Origin: Bythopirellula goksoeyrii
Lineage (GTDB): Bacteria > Planctomycetota > Planctomycetia > Pirellulales > Lacipirellulaceae
Direction: 5' to 3'
Length of the DNA: 64,000 nucleotides
NCBI RefSeq assembly: GCF_008065115.1
Contig: NZ_CP042913.1
Span: 195,211 to 259,210, forward strand
Position 1 is the first letter of the stretch. Each line of letters opens with the position of its first letter. Positions 24,846 to 34,641 of the stretch are shown in pieces. The translations under genes were made by a program, and so were the position numbers. The notes below the pieces were generated by a model. The model made no database searches. It worked only from the letters and a program-made list of their open reading frames with translations, and had not been told where the DNA came from.

Positions 24846-25445
24846 ATGTCCCTCGACCAACTCACTCAACGCCAACGCAAGGTGTTCGATTTCATCCGTG
24901 ACAAGATCGATGGGAGGGGCTACGGCCCTACTGTCCGGGAGATTGGCGAGCAATTTAAGATCAATTCTCCCAACGGGGTCATGTGCCACCTCAAGGCCCT
25001 TGAGAAAAAGGGGCTCATTACCCGTGAACCTAACATGTCGCGTGCGATTCAGCTCACCGACGAAGCTCGCGTAGATCGGGGGATGCCGCTAGTTGGTCAG
25101 ATCGCGGCTGGTAGCTTAAGCGAAGCAATCGAACAATCTGAGCGTTTTGAGTTTACCGACTGGTTTAGCCAAAAGAATCTGTTCGCCCTCCGAGTGAAGG
25201 GGGACTCGATGATTGAGGCGGCTATCGCCGACGGCGATCTTGTTATCTGCCGAAAGGCGCGCACTGCCGACAAGGGAGACATCGTCGTGGCACTCACCGA
25301 TGAAGGGGAAGCCACGCTCAAATATTGGTACCCTGAGGCCAACCGCATCCGACTGCAACCAGCTAATTCCTCGATGAAACCGATCTATAGCCGCAACGTC
25401 AAAGTGCTTGGCGTGGTAACCGGAGTCGTGCGCAAAGTAGGATAA
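24846..25445 (+). CDS. lexA: LexA repressor
   Basis: A 199-residue SOS repressor from the ATG at 24846 (MSLDQLTQRQRKVFDFIRD); the frame is open for 13 more codons, but these are unlike LexA. The N-terminal winged helix (YGPTVREIGEQFKINSPNGV) is followed by the cleavage site region (VGQIAAGSLSEA, Ala-Gly bond), the catalytic serine in LRVKGDSMIEA and the catalytic lysine in EATLKYWYP. RecA-stimulated self-cleavage relieves repression of DNA-damage genes. It stands alone, divergent from the spermidine synthase-like gene and convergent with the NtrC-type regulator. Confidence 0.95.
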   Translation: MSLDQLTQRQRKVFDFIRDKIDGRGYGPTVREIGEQFKINSPNGVMCHLKALEKKGLITREPNMSRAIQLTDEARVDRGMPLVGQIAAGSLSEAIEQSERFEFTDWFSQKNLFALRVKGDSMIEAAIADGDLVICRKARTADKGDIVVALTDEGEATLKYWYPEANRIRLQPANSSMKPIYSRNVKVLGVVTGVVRKVG

Positions 25446-25463
25446 GTCGCCTGCTTACCTCGC

Positions 25464-26849
25464 TCACGCCGACTGCTCTAGGTTGCTAACTTGGTTGAGC
25501 TTGTTGTAGAGCGTCTTGAGACTAATACCCAGTTCTTCGGCTGCCTTGGGTTTGTTGCCGTCGTTGCGTTCTAAGGATTCTTGAATCGCCTCCATCTCCA
25601 AATCGCGGAGGCTGATGGCCCCGCGGCGAAGCTTGGCCGCTCCTTGCAGTTGCCGCGATGAGAGTTGCTGGGGCAAATGCTCTGCGCGAATGGGACCCGA
25701 GTCGCATAGTATCGTCGCGTGTTCGATCACATTGGCCAGTTCACGCACATTACCAGGCCAAACATGTGAAAGCAACACATCGATTGCATCCGGTGCGATC
25801 AGTGACTCGTCCCCTTGAGGCTTGCCACGGTGTCGCGCAAGAAGGTGTCTCGCCAAATTGGGCACATCCTGAATGCGCTCCCGTAATGATGGGAGGTAGA
25901 TTTCAAACGGGTTGATGCGATACATCAGGTCCTCGCGAAATTCTTCCTCGGCAACCATCGCCTGGAGATCGCGGTGTGTCGCACAAATTACCCGCACATC
26001 TACCTGAGTAGTTTTGTTTTCACCAACGCGACGGATCTCTCCGCTTTCTAGGACGCGCAACAATTTCGCCTGCATCGATTTGGGAAGTTCACCAATCTCG
26101 TCGAGGAAGATTGTCCCCCCGTTCGCAACCTCAAAGAGACCCACACGATGGTCATCGGCACCGGTAAAAGCTCCTTTGCGATGTCCAAACAACTCACTTT
26201 CGATGAGGGTTTCCGGCAACGCGCCACAATTGATCGCAACAAACGGATTGCTAGCTCGGGTGCTTTGTTCGTGGAGCGCACGAGCCACCAACTCTTTACC
26301 GGTGCCTGTTTCACCAAGAATAAGCACGGTCGAATTCGAGGGAGCTACTTTTTCGATTAACAGGCGCACCTTCTGCATCGCCGGGGTGTTACCAATAAGT
26401 CGCGGGGTTCCTTCAAGGCTCTGAACACGGTGCTGCAACGCGCGACACTTCTGCGTGAGCTGCCGCTTTTCGGTGACCCGTTTCAGCAGTGCTTGGATCT
26501 CAACCAACTTGCAAGGCTTTGTAAGATAGTCAAAAGCACCATGGCGTAGGGCTGCAATGGCAGTCTCCATCGACGATTTCCCAGTAAGAACCACGGCCTC
26601 GGTCTCGGGAGATACGTCTTTGCAGTGGGAGATCACACCGATGCCGTCGCGGCCAGGCATATCGAGATCGACGATAATACAGTCATAGGTATTTTTATCT
26701 AGGGCGGCTATGGCTGTCAGACCATCGGGGCATACCGTCACACGATGTCCCAATCGCGGCAGTTCGAGCTTCATCAGCTCCTGCAGCGAGGGCTCGTCGT
26801 CGGCAAACAACAGGGTCAATCCTTGACCGTTAGGCTGCTTGGTAGCGAT
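25464..26849 (-). CDS. NtrC-family sigma-54-dependent response regulator
   Basis: A regulator of about 451-461 residues. Counting from the TTG at 26819, the receiver domain has FADDEP and the phospho-acceptor Asp51 (IIVDLDMPG); the AAA+ domain has Walker A GETGTGKE (169-176) and the sigma-54 contact loop GAFTGA (216-221); the Fis-type helix-turn-helix is AAEELGISLKTLYNKL. The start is odd: the only good ribosome binding site (AAAGGAG) lies 7 bases before an in-frame ATC at 26849, whereas the TTG at 26819 has AAGGA directly against it. The end given here is that ATC; if it is not used, the gene begins at or below 26819. It follows and overlaps or abuts its sensor kinase gene. Confidence 0.88.
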   Translation of the reverse strand: MATKQPNGQGLTLLFADDEPSLQELMKLELPRLGHRVTVCPDGLTAIAALDKNTYDCIIVDLDMPGRDGIGVISHCKDVSPETEAVVLTGKSSMETAIAALRHGAFDYLTKPCKLVEIQALLKRVTEKRQLTQKCRALQHRVQSLEGTPRLIGNTPAMQKVRLLIEKVAPSNSTVLILGETGTGKELVARALHEQSTRASNPFVAINCGALPETLIESELFGHRKGAFTGADDHRVGLFEVANGGTIFLDEIGELPKSMQAKLLRVLESGEIRRVGENKTTQVDVRVICATHRDLQAMVAEEEFREDLMYRINPFEIYLPSLRERIQDVPNLARHLLARHRGKPQGDESLIAPDAIDVLLSHVWPGNVRELANVIEHATILCDSGPIRAEHLPQQLSSRQLQGAAKLRRGAISLRDLEMEAIQESLERNDGNKPKAAEELGISLKTLYNKLNQVSNLEQSA

Positions 26850-28521
26850 GGTTCTTCTCCTTTGTCGTATGCTGTGACGGCAGTGATACTACAAACCGCG
26901 AGCCACATCCTGCGCCCGCGCTAGTCGCTTCAATATTGCCATCATGTTCTTCCACGATGCGATAGGTAATCGAAAGACCAAGTCCCGTTCCTTGACCTCC
27001 ACGGCGACGGGTGAAAAACGGTTCGAATAGATGCTTGCGCACTTCGTCACTCATGCCGCAACCGTCATCCTCAACGATGATCTTTGCCAAATCACCTTCT
27101 TGCTCGACGGCCACGAGGACTGTACCACTTGAGTCAAGACTTTCAAGACCATTCGTGATGAGATTTAAAACTACCTGCTTGATTTCCTGGGCATTTATTT
27201 CGACAACCACTGGAGGACCAGCGGCGAGTTCCAGATTCTTATCCTTGTGTTTCCCGAGATGTTGCACCATGTCGATCACGCCTGCAACCAATTCCCGCAA
27301 GTCGGTCCGCACTCGCTGAGAGTCTCCCATCCGGGCAAAATCGAGGAGCTTCTCAGTGATCTGCTTACAGCGGAAAGCCTCGCGCTGAATCATCTGCAAA
27401 TAGTTGTGTATGACTGGAGCGTCCTCTTTGCAAGGTGAATCTGCATTTGCCATCATCTCTTCAATGCGTGAATCGAGCGATTCGCTGCACAACGCAATCG
27501 AAGCGAGTGGATTATTGATTTCATGGGCTACCCCTGCGGCTAAGAACCCCACACTGGCAAGCTGCTCGCTCCGTACCACTTGGCTGGTGCGTTCGCGAAC
27601 TTGCCGATCCAGATCATCGCGAATTTCTTGAAAGCGGGCCGTCATATTATTCATTGCAACGGCAAGTTCACCCATCTCATCCGACGACTCCAGGTGGATA
27701 CGATGGTCGAATTTCCCTAGAGCCACTTGACGGGAACCATTAACCAAGGTTTGCAAAGGCTCGGCGAACCAGCGAATGAATCCGCGAATGGAAACGAAAA
27801 TCAGTACGAGAGCGATTCCAGCGTTAACCCAAGCTATGAAGATTGCTGTGCGATACTGGGCGCGCACATTGTCCGAAAGATCTTCGAGTCGCCCATGGAG
27901 ATAACTTGGCAAGTCCTCCACCTTGTCTCGCATTTCATCGAGTTGACCACGAATGTATTCAATTCGGTTGGGGCGCAGTACCCAGTCCTCGCCTAGTTCG
28001 GATCCAGAATCTTTGCCTCCGAGCTCATCGATTAACTGGTCGATCTCGGCCAGGGTTTGGCGTTCCAAGCTGTCGTCACCAAGTTGCAAGTCGCGATCGA
28101 GGCTGCTTACATCTAGTTGGAGGCGGTAGCGGTCAATCGCTTCCACCAATCGGACAAATGTATCTCGATAGTCGTTTCGCAGCCATTTTGCATCCCACGG
28201 CAAGGATTGAGGCTCATCATTTTCTGATGGAACTTCCGTAAAGGATTGGATACTTTGGGGAAACTCAGCACGTTCATTTGCCTGGCTGAGAATCACACGT
28301 AGGTCGTTAACACGCTGCTGGATCTCGCTAGCAAGTGGAAGCTCAGCTGACCGACCACTGAGACTCATCACCAAACCGCGATAGGCGTAGAGGCCGTAGA
28401 CTGCGCTTCCAAATAGCGCAAGAAAGGAAATTAGGAATACTCCTAATCCCAACTTGAGCTTCGTGCGTAAGGGCCATTGAGAAGGCACCAACGACCTCCT
28501 TGTCGTGGGTGATACAGTCAA
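26830..28521 (-). CDS. Sensor histidine kinase with HAMP domain
   Basis: A 563-residue inner-membrane kinase. Transmembrane helices at about 27-48 and 226-247 enclose a helical periplasmic sensor of about 175 residues. A HAMP domain (250-302) leads to the H-box GVAHEINNPLASIAL with His333, the N-box KQVVLNLITNGLESL, and the ATP-lid blocks VEDDGCGM and GTGLGLSI. It is of the NtrB/ZraS-like type that pairs with sigma-54 activators, in accord with the next gene. The signal is unknown. No sigma-54-type target promoter was identified next to the pair. Confidence 0.9.
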   Translation of the reverse strand: MTVSPTTRRSLVPSQWPLRTKLKLGLGVFLISFLALFGSAVYGLYAYRGLVMSLSGRSAELPLASEIQQRVNDLRVILSQANERAEFPQSIQSFTEVPSENDEPQSLPWDAKWLRNDYRDTFVRLVEAIDRYRLQLDVSSLDRDLQLGDDSLERQTLAEIDQLIDELGGKDSGSELGEDWVLRPNRIEYIRGQLDEMRDKVEDLPSYLHGRLEDLSDNVRAQYRTAIFIAWVNAGIALVLIFVSIRGFIRWFAEPLQTLVNGSRQVALGKFDHRIHLESSDEMGELAVAMNNMTARFQEIRDDLDRQVRERTSQVVRSEQLASVGFLAAGVAHEINNPLASIALCSESLDSRIEEMMANADSPCKEDAPVIHNYLQMIQREAFRCKQITEKLLDFARMGDSQRVRTDLRELVAGVIDMVQHLGKHKDKNLELAAGPPVVVEINAQEIKQVVLNLITNGLESLDSSGTVLVAVEQEGDLAKIIVEDDGCGMSDEVRKHLFEPFFTRRRGGQGTGLGLSITYRIVEEHDGNIEATSAGAGCGSRFVVSLPSQHTTKEKNHRYQAA

Positions 28522-28730
28522 TCAAAACGGGCTTTTCGAACCCGACGGGAGCGGGAGTTTAGCAGCTAGATTGTAAATCTGACAAGAACAGATATTCCGT
28601 GATAGCATGGCATTGTGTCGTGCACGAAAACTCTACACTCTCCTAGCTCGCTTGCCGTAGGTTGCAATGATCCCTGCGAGATCGCAAGCTAGTCCAGCGA
28701 CAGACGTGTCTGAATAGGACTTCTAAGGAG

Positions 28731-29918
28731 CTAGAATCTCACAACGCGCCGCATCAACCAGATTCCCCATCCCGCTAGCACCAAATTACCGAGCCAGACC
28801 GCAGGGGCGGGAAACACGCCTGCCTTGGCTTGGTCGAGGCAGCCCACCAGCATGGGGTAGTAGATTAAGAGAATCGGCAGAAAACAGGCGAAAAAGCTCC
28901 CCCAGAATTCGCCGTGGCGACGGCGGATCGCCATAGGTGCGCCAATCATGACAAAGCATAGACAACTGAAGCCGTTCGCCCAGCGGCGATGTGGCTCTGT
29001 GTAGAAGCGATGTGTAGTATTTTGAGCGTTCTCGACGGCTCGACGACGGCTATGCCAATCACTTTCGGCAAGTTCGAACATTCGCCCTGTCATTATGGCA
29101 TGGGAGGCATCCGCTGCCATCTCTTGTTCCATTGTTTCGATAAGCCGGGCTTGCTCTACTTTTTTTGGCCCGATTTCACGCAGAGCGTAGTTAGCAGGGC
29201 TACGCGAGTGACCTGATTCTCCTGTGAACTGGCTAAAGGAAATTGGTAGCTCCCACGATCCAGGATGAGAAATCGCACCTCCCCCTCCGAAGTCGATTTC
29301 GGCGTTTACCAATGTGAGTAAAATCCTTTCCTCAGCGGCATCCGAACGAATCTCGGCCTCGTCAGCGGTCACCGTCCAAGCAGGTTTGTCAGGGGCAGAA
29401 TAAAACAGGAACGTAGGGTCAATGAGCCGTTTCCCATAGACCCGCTGGACCGTCAATTTCAATTGGTCATTGCTATAGGATCGTGTTGTACGCAACCGGC
29501 CGTAGATGATTTCTTCGAGTGATTCTAGAACCACCTTTTGCACTCCCCCGTGCCCCCAGGAGACGGCCATGTCGTTGATCCAAACTGTGGCAAAGCTCGC
29601 CAAAGTCGCCAAGATTAGCGTGGGCCAAACTAGAACCAAAGGAGAAATACCGAGTGACTTGATCGCCACAATTTCGTTGGAGGAAGAAATGCGGCCATAG
29701 ATTGTCGTCGACGCCAACAGCATCGTACCTGGCACTGCAAAAAGCATCGCCTGCGGAAGCATGTAGGGCAGTAGCCGCAACAACGGTACGAGTCCCAATC
29801 CTTTTTCAACAGCCTCCTTCCCGACGAGAATAAGAAACACGATAGCCGTCATCGCAGTTAGCGTCAGCAGAAATACTGACAGCATTTCAAAAACGATATA
29901 TCGCGTTAGAATGCGCAT
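28731..29918 (-). CDS. LptF/LptG family permease
   Basis: A 395-residue permease from the ATG at 29918 (MRILTRYIVFEMLSVFLL). Three membrane helices at the N-terminus, a large periplasmic beta-jellyroll segment (about 135-275) and three helices at the C-terminus (residues 310-395, VMIGAPMAIRRRHGEFWGSF) match LptF/G of the LPS export ABC transporter. The conserved first helix pattern (LTLTAMTAIVFLILVGKEAV) and NEIVAIKSLGIS are present. The ATPase LptB and a second permease are not in the window. Planctomycetes with an outer membrane commonly carry this system. Confidence 0.85.
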   Translation of the reverse strand: MRILTRYIVFEMLSVFLLTLTAMTAIVFLILVGKEAVEKGLGLVPLLRLLPYMLPQAMLFAVPGTMLLASTTIYGRISSSNEIVAIKSLGISPLVLVWPTLILATLASFATVWINDMAVSWGHGGVQKVVLESLEEIIYGRLRTTRSYSNDQLKLTVQRVYGKRLIDPTFLFYSAPDKPAWTVTADEAEIRSDAAEERILLTLVNAEIDFGGGGAISHPGSWELPISFSQFTGESGHSRSPANYALREIGPKKVEQARLIETMEQEMAADASHAIMTGRMFELAESDWHSRRRAVENAQNTTHRFYTEPHRRWANGFSCLCFVMIGAPMAIRRRHGEFWGSFFACFLPILLIYYPMLVGCLDQAKAGVFPAPAVWLGNLVLAGWGIWLMRRVVRF

Positions 29919-30133
29919 CAAGCTGGCGTTACAAATGGGCAAGGGGAGTAGTCTGCCACACTGTACCAATCCCGGCCAGACTGCGAAACGACACTTATGG
30001 CAGACTCTCCTACTCGTGCCGCCAATCGATTCAAATAGCCCTCTGCGGCAGCCGGTGGTTTCCCTGACCTACTGCCATCGGCCTAGCGACAACTACTAGA
30101 ACGATTCGCCGCTTTCAGCTAGCACGCCCCCAC

Positions 30134-31456
30134 TTAACACAGGTCAACTGTCGAATCACTTGTTCCAGGGTGCTTAGAATTGCGGAGCGCTTGCATCAAC
30201 CGCCTGACGGCGCTACAGTAGGCGATCACCGCCTCTTGATAATTGCCCTGTGTGATAGCCTCATGGGCTGTATTGCGGTCACGATGAATCGTCGGCCAGT
30301 CAACTTCCCAATTGTTTTGGCCTTCGAGATCTTCCAACTGTCGCACAATGTCCCCCAACGTACCGATGCTGGCAGGACCTGGCTGGCAATCGTGCCTTCG
30401 ATAGGGAGCCTTACCATGGAGTCCCAATATGGCACCTGTGTTGCAGGCACCCGGATCGGTGCTTCGTTGTGTCCAGGCAACGATCGCAGCAACAAGGAAT
30501 GCAGCCAAAGCCAAAAATGCCCCCCCAAATTGATGAGTAGCCATCAAAGCCCCTGCCAAGACAGCGCTCAAAATCATCGCCATCCAAGAAAAAGGGTGAA
30601 CCGACTTACGACGCATCGATCGACGAGGCGGTAATTCGGATTCTTCAGGCGGAGCAGCAAGCCCCAATTTATCTGACTCGGCAATCTCAACGACGATCGT
30701 CGTGATGTTGTCAGGCCCACCCAACAAATTGGCCAAATCGATAAGCGTTTGCGCGGCGTCTGAGAGTGGCAAGCAGCCAATGACTGCACCAATCAGCTCC
30801 GGTTTCAATGGTCCAGTAAGCCCATCACTACACAGTAGAAACCGATCACCTGTTTGAACCGAAAATGGACCCTCGACATCCACCGACACCGTTGGGTGCG
30901 GACCTAACGATCGCGTAATTACATTTTTGGGGACATACGCAGGAATCTCGTCTTCGCTAGCATGTCCAGCGGCGGCCATCTCCCAGACCAAGCTATGATC
31001 GAAAGTCAGCTGCTCAAAACAATTCCCTCTGAGCCGATAAACTCGACTATCTCCCACATGAGCTGCCAAAGCACCCTGAGGCAAGACCAACAAGCAACTG
31101 CAGGTTGTCCCCATCCCTTGGAAGTCGACGCTGTTGGAACCTTTATTGTAGATCACACTGTTGGCTTCTCGGACCGCCTCTACAATGGCCTCACTCGGCG
31201 AAACTTCCGATCGCTTGTGATAGCTGTGGGGCACGGTATCGGTCGCGAGCTTGCTGGCGAGTTCCCCCGCGGCATGAGCTCCCATCCCATCAGCCACCAT
31301 GAACAAGTGCCCATGTGATTGCCACTGGCGACTCCCCTCTGCAAGGGACACCGCCATTGAATCCTGATTGCTCGACCGGCGCATACCCACATCGCTAACC
31401 GCAGTACAGCGCAGCCCCCCGATGGAGCGTTCCAACTTGCTGGAGGGGCTACTCAT
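30134..31456 (-). CDS. PP2C-type serine/threonine phosphatase with C-terminal membrane anchor
   Basis: A 440-residue protein. The N-terminal PPM/PP2C domain has the metal-binding motifs VSDVGMRRSSNQD, FMVADGMGAHAAGE, HVGDSRVYRLR, LLCSDGLTG and GGPDNITTIVV. Two hydrophobic segments near residues 290-335 follow (SWMAMILSAVLAGALM and AFLALAAFLVAAIVAW), then a soluble tail of about 100 residues with helical character. It should reverse Ser/Thr phosphorylation by Hanks-type kinases at the membrane; no kinase gene is adjacent. The tail may sense or bind a partner. Confidence 0.88.
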   Translation of the reverse strand: MSSPSSKLERSIGGLRCTAVSDVGMRRSSNQDSMAVSLAEGSRQWQSHGHLFMVADGMGAHAAGELASKLATDTVPHSYHKRSEVSPSEAIVEAVREANSVIYNKGSNSVDFQGMGTTCSCLLVLPQGALAAHVGDSRVYRLRGNCFEQLTFDHSLVWEMAAAGHASEDEIPAYVPKNVITRSLGPHPTVSVDVEGPFSVQTGDRFLLCSDGLTGPLKPELIGAVIGCLPLSDAAQTLIDLANLLGGPDNITTIVVEIAESDKLGLAAPPEESELPPRRSMRRKSVHPFSWMAMILSAVLAGALMATHQFGGAFLALAAFLVAAIVAWTQRSTDPGACNTGAILGLHGKAPYRRHDCQPGPASIGTLGDIVRQLEDLEGQNNWEVDWPTIHRDRNTAHEAITQGNYQEAVIAYCSAVRRLMQALRNSKHPGTSDSTVDLC

Positions 31457-31779
31457 ACGCGATGCAGATTCTCACAAAGTGCTGAACTGTTGGAGTGAAG
31501 ACCTGAGAATTCTAGTAGCAGAACTTGAACGCTACCCTCCGAAGGGGATGGTAGAGGCCGCCTGGTACCAGAGAACAATCAATTCCAATCTCTTTACCTT
31601 ACCTGCAGGCGATTGCCAGCAGAGCAAGCAGCCATTCTAACGACGAAATCTCAGAATTGATAGCGGGGCAGGGGGATTCAAGCAGATGGCTCGACAAAGT
31701 CGCTGTAGCTCAATTCATGCAGGCCCCCTATAGTTCCTCCCGCTTTTCTGTGCAGAATCCGCGCTCCTCGGACCACGGC
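31457..31779. other. Divergent intergenic region
   Basis: 323 bases between the phosphatase gene and the PEGA lipoprotein gene. It is open in some frames, but no gene-like feature was seen. It is likely to hold both promoters. Confidence 0.35.
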
Positions 31780-32406
31780 ATGACCAATACGGCCATAAAT
31801 CCATATTTGAAGCAATTGGCTATTTGCCTTGCCCTTGTCTGCCTGGTGTTATTGCCGGGATGTGTGAGGCGTCGGCTCATGGTCCGCAGCAACCCTCCCG
31901 GTGCGATGGTCTATGTCGATAATCAACTGATTGGCACAACGCCCTGTGCTACTGATTTTATTTACTATGGCACGCGCGAAGTGCGCCTCGTGAAACCCGG
32001 GTTCGAAACGCTGACAGTAAGCCAGCCAATTCCCACGCCATGGTATGAGATTCCACCATTGGACTTTGTGAGCGAAAATCTTTGCCCCAAGAAGATTCAA
32101 GACTTTCGCACAGTCTCGTACAACCTCGTTCCACAAGTGATCGTGCCGACCGAACAACTCCTAGGCCGTGCCGAAGAGTTGCGGCGAAGCACGGAACAAG
32201 GTGCCGTGTTGCCGCCAGCAGTAATTGGTCCGCCAGGGTCTGGTGGCCCTGTCTTACCTCCTGGCGCGGCTCCCGTATTCTCCCCAGGCACGCAACCTGT
32301 GCTGACTTTGCCACCAGAATCGGAAACCCTGGTCCCCTCGGGAGCCCTCCCAGCCCCTCCAGGCTCACTCCCCTCAGGTGGACAACCGCTGGTGCCATTG
32401 CCATAA
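31780..32406 (+). CDS. PEGA-domain lipoprotein
   Basis: A 208-residue predicted lipoprotein from the ATG at 31780; upstream codons of the longer frame do not look like a signal peptide. The leader QLAICLALVCLVLLPGC ends in lipobox LPGC. A PEGA domain follows (RRLMVRSNPPGAMVYVDNQL, then GTTPCATDFIYYGTREVRLV). The C-terminal 70 residues are Pro/Gly-rich (VLPPGAAPVFSPGTQP), likely a cell-wall- or envelope-spanning linker. PEGA domains bind surface polymers or proteins; the role here is unknown. Confidence 0.8.
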   Translation: MTNTAINPYLKQLAICLALVCLVLLPGCVRRRLMVRSNPPGAMVYVDNQLIGTTPCATDFIYYGTREVRLVKPGFETLTVSQPIPTPWYEIPPLDFVSENLCPKKIQDFRTVSYNLVPQVIVPTEQLLGRAEELRRSTEQGAVLPPAVIGPPGSGGPVLPPGAAPVFSPGTQPVLTLPPESETLVPSGALPAPPGSLPSGGQPLVPLP

Positions 32407-32458
32407 AGGAAACTACTACCGAGGCCAGATTACACGCTACTAGCACAAAGTTCTCTCC

Positions 32459-33463
32459 ATGCCGAATTCCCCTTCTTCAGAAGTGAGTCTTATCACAGGG
32501 GGAACCGGATTGATTGGTGGCCATCTCGTCAGACGCCTGTGTACGAAAGGCCAGAAAGTGCGAGCTCTTGTCCGCACTCCAAACAAAGCGACTTGGTTGG
32601 CGGATCTTGGTGCTGAACTTTTTCAAGGGGATCTCTTCGACGCGACAAGTGTCTCCCAGGCAGTTGAAGGCGCCTCACATGTGTTCCATTGCGGCGGACT
32701 CGTTTCCGATTGGGGTTCTCGCCAGGAATTTCATAAATCCAATGTGATTGGGACCCGGAATGTCGCGAGGGCAGCGGCGGCAGCGGATGTACATTGTATG
32801 GTTCACCTCAGTTCAGCCTCAGTGTACGGCTATCCTGTAACAAACAACATCACAGAAAAAACACCTCTCTCTTCGCGCAACATTCCCTACATCGATTCTA
32901 AGATTCAAGCAGAGCAAGAAATCAGGCATGCCATCCAGGACGACGGTTTGCGAGCAACCTTGCTTCGACCGGTCATGGTCTTTGGACCAGAGTGTCAAAA
33001 CTATGTCGGCGAAATTGCCAATCACCTCCGATCTGGATCCATGTTGCTCCTAGACAGCGGGCGCCACATTGCGGGGCTAGTCTATGTCGAAAATGTCGTC
33101 GATGCGATCTTGCAGGCTGCTGCGACTCCGGCGGCCCTTGGTCAATCGATGAACATTTGCGACGACTTGCCGGTCACCTGGAAGGACTATATCGACGCTT
33201 TAGCGGACGGAATTGGCGCCCGGCGTGTGCGATTTTCTTTGCCGACTCGCGTGGCGTATCCTTTGGCGATGACGATGGAAGCCGCAGCGAAAGCCCTTCG
33301 TAGCCAGAAGCGGCCTCTGCTGACTCGACTCGCCGTATTGGAACTTGGACAGCCTCAAGTTTATGATATCAGCCTGGCCCGCCGGGTACTTGGATTTTCT
33401 CCCCGTGTATCATTCGAAGATGCGATGAGCACAACTCTCGATTGGATCAACCGACACCTGTGA
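32459..33463 (+). CDS. NAD-dependent epimerase/dehydratase (3-beta-HSD-like)
   Basis: A 334-residue extended short-chain dehydrogenase. The nucleotide-binding motif is LITGGTGLIGGHLVRRL, the catalytic motif YIDSK (YxxxK, near residue 143), with HLSSASVYGYP before it and TLLRPVMVFGP after it. The C-terminal half matches the 3-beta-hydroxysteroid dehydrogenase/sterol C4-decarboxylase-like group rather than sugar epimerases. It overlaps the next gene by 22 bases, so the two are probably translated together. The substrate is unknown; a hopanoid, lipid or nucleotide sugar are options. Confidence 0.85.
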   Translation: MPNSPSSEVSLITGGTGLIGGHLVRRLCTKGQKVRALVRTPNKATWLADLGAELFQGDLFDATSVSQAVEGASHVFHCGGLVSDWGSRQEFHKSNVIGTRNVARAAAAADVHCMVHLSSASVYGYPVTNNITEKTPLSSRNIPYIDSKIQAEQEIRHAIQDDGLRATLLRPVMVFGPECQNYVGEIANHLRSGSMLLLDSGRHIAGLVYVENVVDAILQAAATPAALGQSMNICDDLPVTWKDYIDALADGIGARRVRFSLPTRVAYPLAMTMEAAAKALRSQKRPLLTRLAVLELGQPQVYDISLARRVLGFSPRVSFEDAMSTTLDWINRHL

Positions 33464-34602
33464 CAGTTACAATCCTGCCAGTTCAGACCCAGTCACAACG
33501 GCGCGAATTCGTGCGCGTTGCTCGACGCATCAATGCCGACAAGCCGCTTTGGGTTCCCAACCTGGAAAGTGAATCACTCAAAGAAATCACGCCAGCAAAA
33601 AATCCCTTCTACGAACATGCCACGGCGCAGCTATTCCTGGCTTCTCACAATGGCCAAGCGGTCGGTCGCATTGCCGCGATTGAGAACCCTCGGCACAACG
33701 AGCACTGGAAAGATCGCGTAGGTTTTTTTGGACACTATGAATGCATCGATGATCTTGAAGTCAGCCAAGCGCTCTATTCGACCGCCGAACAGTGGCTCCG
33801 CGAACGCAATCTGACCAGCATGCGAGGCCCTACCAACCCAGCGATGAATACAAGTGCCGGTTTTCTATCGGGCGGATTCGAGTATACTCCCACGATTCCG
33901 ATGCCATATACGCCAGCCTACTACCTCCATCAGGCAGAAGCCTACGGCTTACGGCCAGCGATGGAACTTCTTGTTTACGGCTTCAAGTTCGAAGAACATT
34001 CACAGGCAGAAAAAGACAACACCTGGGAACGGGTACAGCGCATGAGCAACTTTGTTCAAAAGCGCGCAAATGTCAGAGTTCGTACCGTGCAGATGGATGC
34101 CATCAGCGAAGAACTCGAGCACGTTCGTTCAATCTGCAACATTTCTCTGAAGGACAACTGGGGATACATTCCCATGACTCCTGCCGAACTCGAGGCGGCG
34201 CGCGATGAACTACAGGGCATCGTAGATCCCGCCTTGTTTCTGTTTGCTGAAATCGACGGGCAGCCCGAAGCGGTTTTCATCGCATGCCCCGACTACAACG
34301 AACTACTCAAGAAAATGGATGGACGTCTCTTTCCCACCGGTTGGTGGACCTATCTTCGACAGCGCCGCCACATCAAGAAACACGTCATTTATGTTTATGC
34401 TGCAACCCCCAAAGCATATGCCGTCGGAGCAGGTGCCGTGCTCTATGAGAATTTTTTCGGCGAGTGTTTGCGTCGGGGAATCGCGCATTTGGAGACAGGC
34501 TATATCTTGGATTCCAATACGAAAATGCGTAACTCGATAGAAAAATTCGGTGCTGAAATCTGGAAACGCTATCAATTGTTTGAAAAGGATTTCAAAGTCT
34601 GA
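33442..34602 (+). CDS. GNAT-like N-acetyltransferase family protein
   Basis: A 386-residue cytoplasmic protein. The N-terminal half reads like a GNAT fold (SQRREFVRVARRINADKPLW ... GQAVGRIAAIENPRHNEH, where VGRIAAI fits strand 4), and the C-terminal half (AVGAGAVLYENFFGECLRRG) looks like a second acyl-CoA-binding lobe. Such long proteins are common beside epimerase genes in diverse bacteria and have no established reaction. It overlaps the epimerase gene by 22 bases, suggesting a shared pathway, perhaps lipid modification. The exact fold is my inference from motif pattern. Confidence 0.65.
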   Translation: MDQPTPVTVTILPVQTQSQRREFVRVARRINADKPLWVPNLESESLKEITPAKNPFYEHATAQLFLASHNGQAVGRIAAIENPRHNEHWKDRVGFFGHYECIDDLEVSQALYSTAEQWLRERNLTSMRGPTNPAMNTSAGFLSGGFEYTPTIPMPYTPAYYLHQAEAYGLRPAMELLVYGFKFEEHSQAEKDNTWERVQRMSNFVQKRANVRVRTVQMDAISEELEHVRSICNISLKDNWGYIPMTPAELEAARDELQGIVDPALFLFAEIDGQPEAVFIACPDYNELLKKMDGRLFPTGWWTYLRQRRHIKKHVIYVYAATPKAYAVGAGAVLYENFFGECLRRGIAHLETGYILDSNTKMRNSIEKFGAEIWKRYQLFEKDFKV

Positions 34603-34641
34603 ATAGAGTATTACAGCTTCGTAGCATTTGATCTCTGGAAA

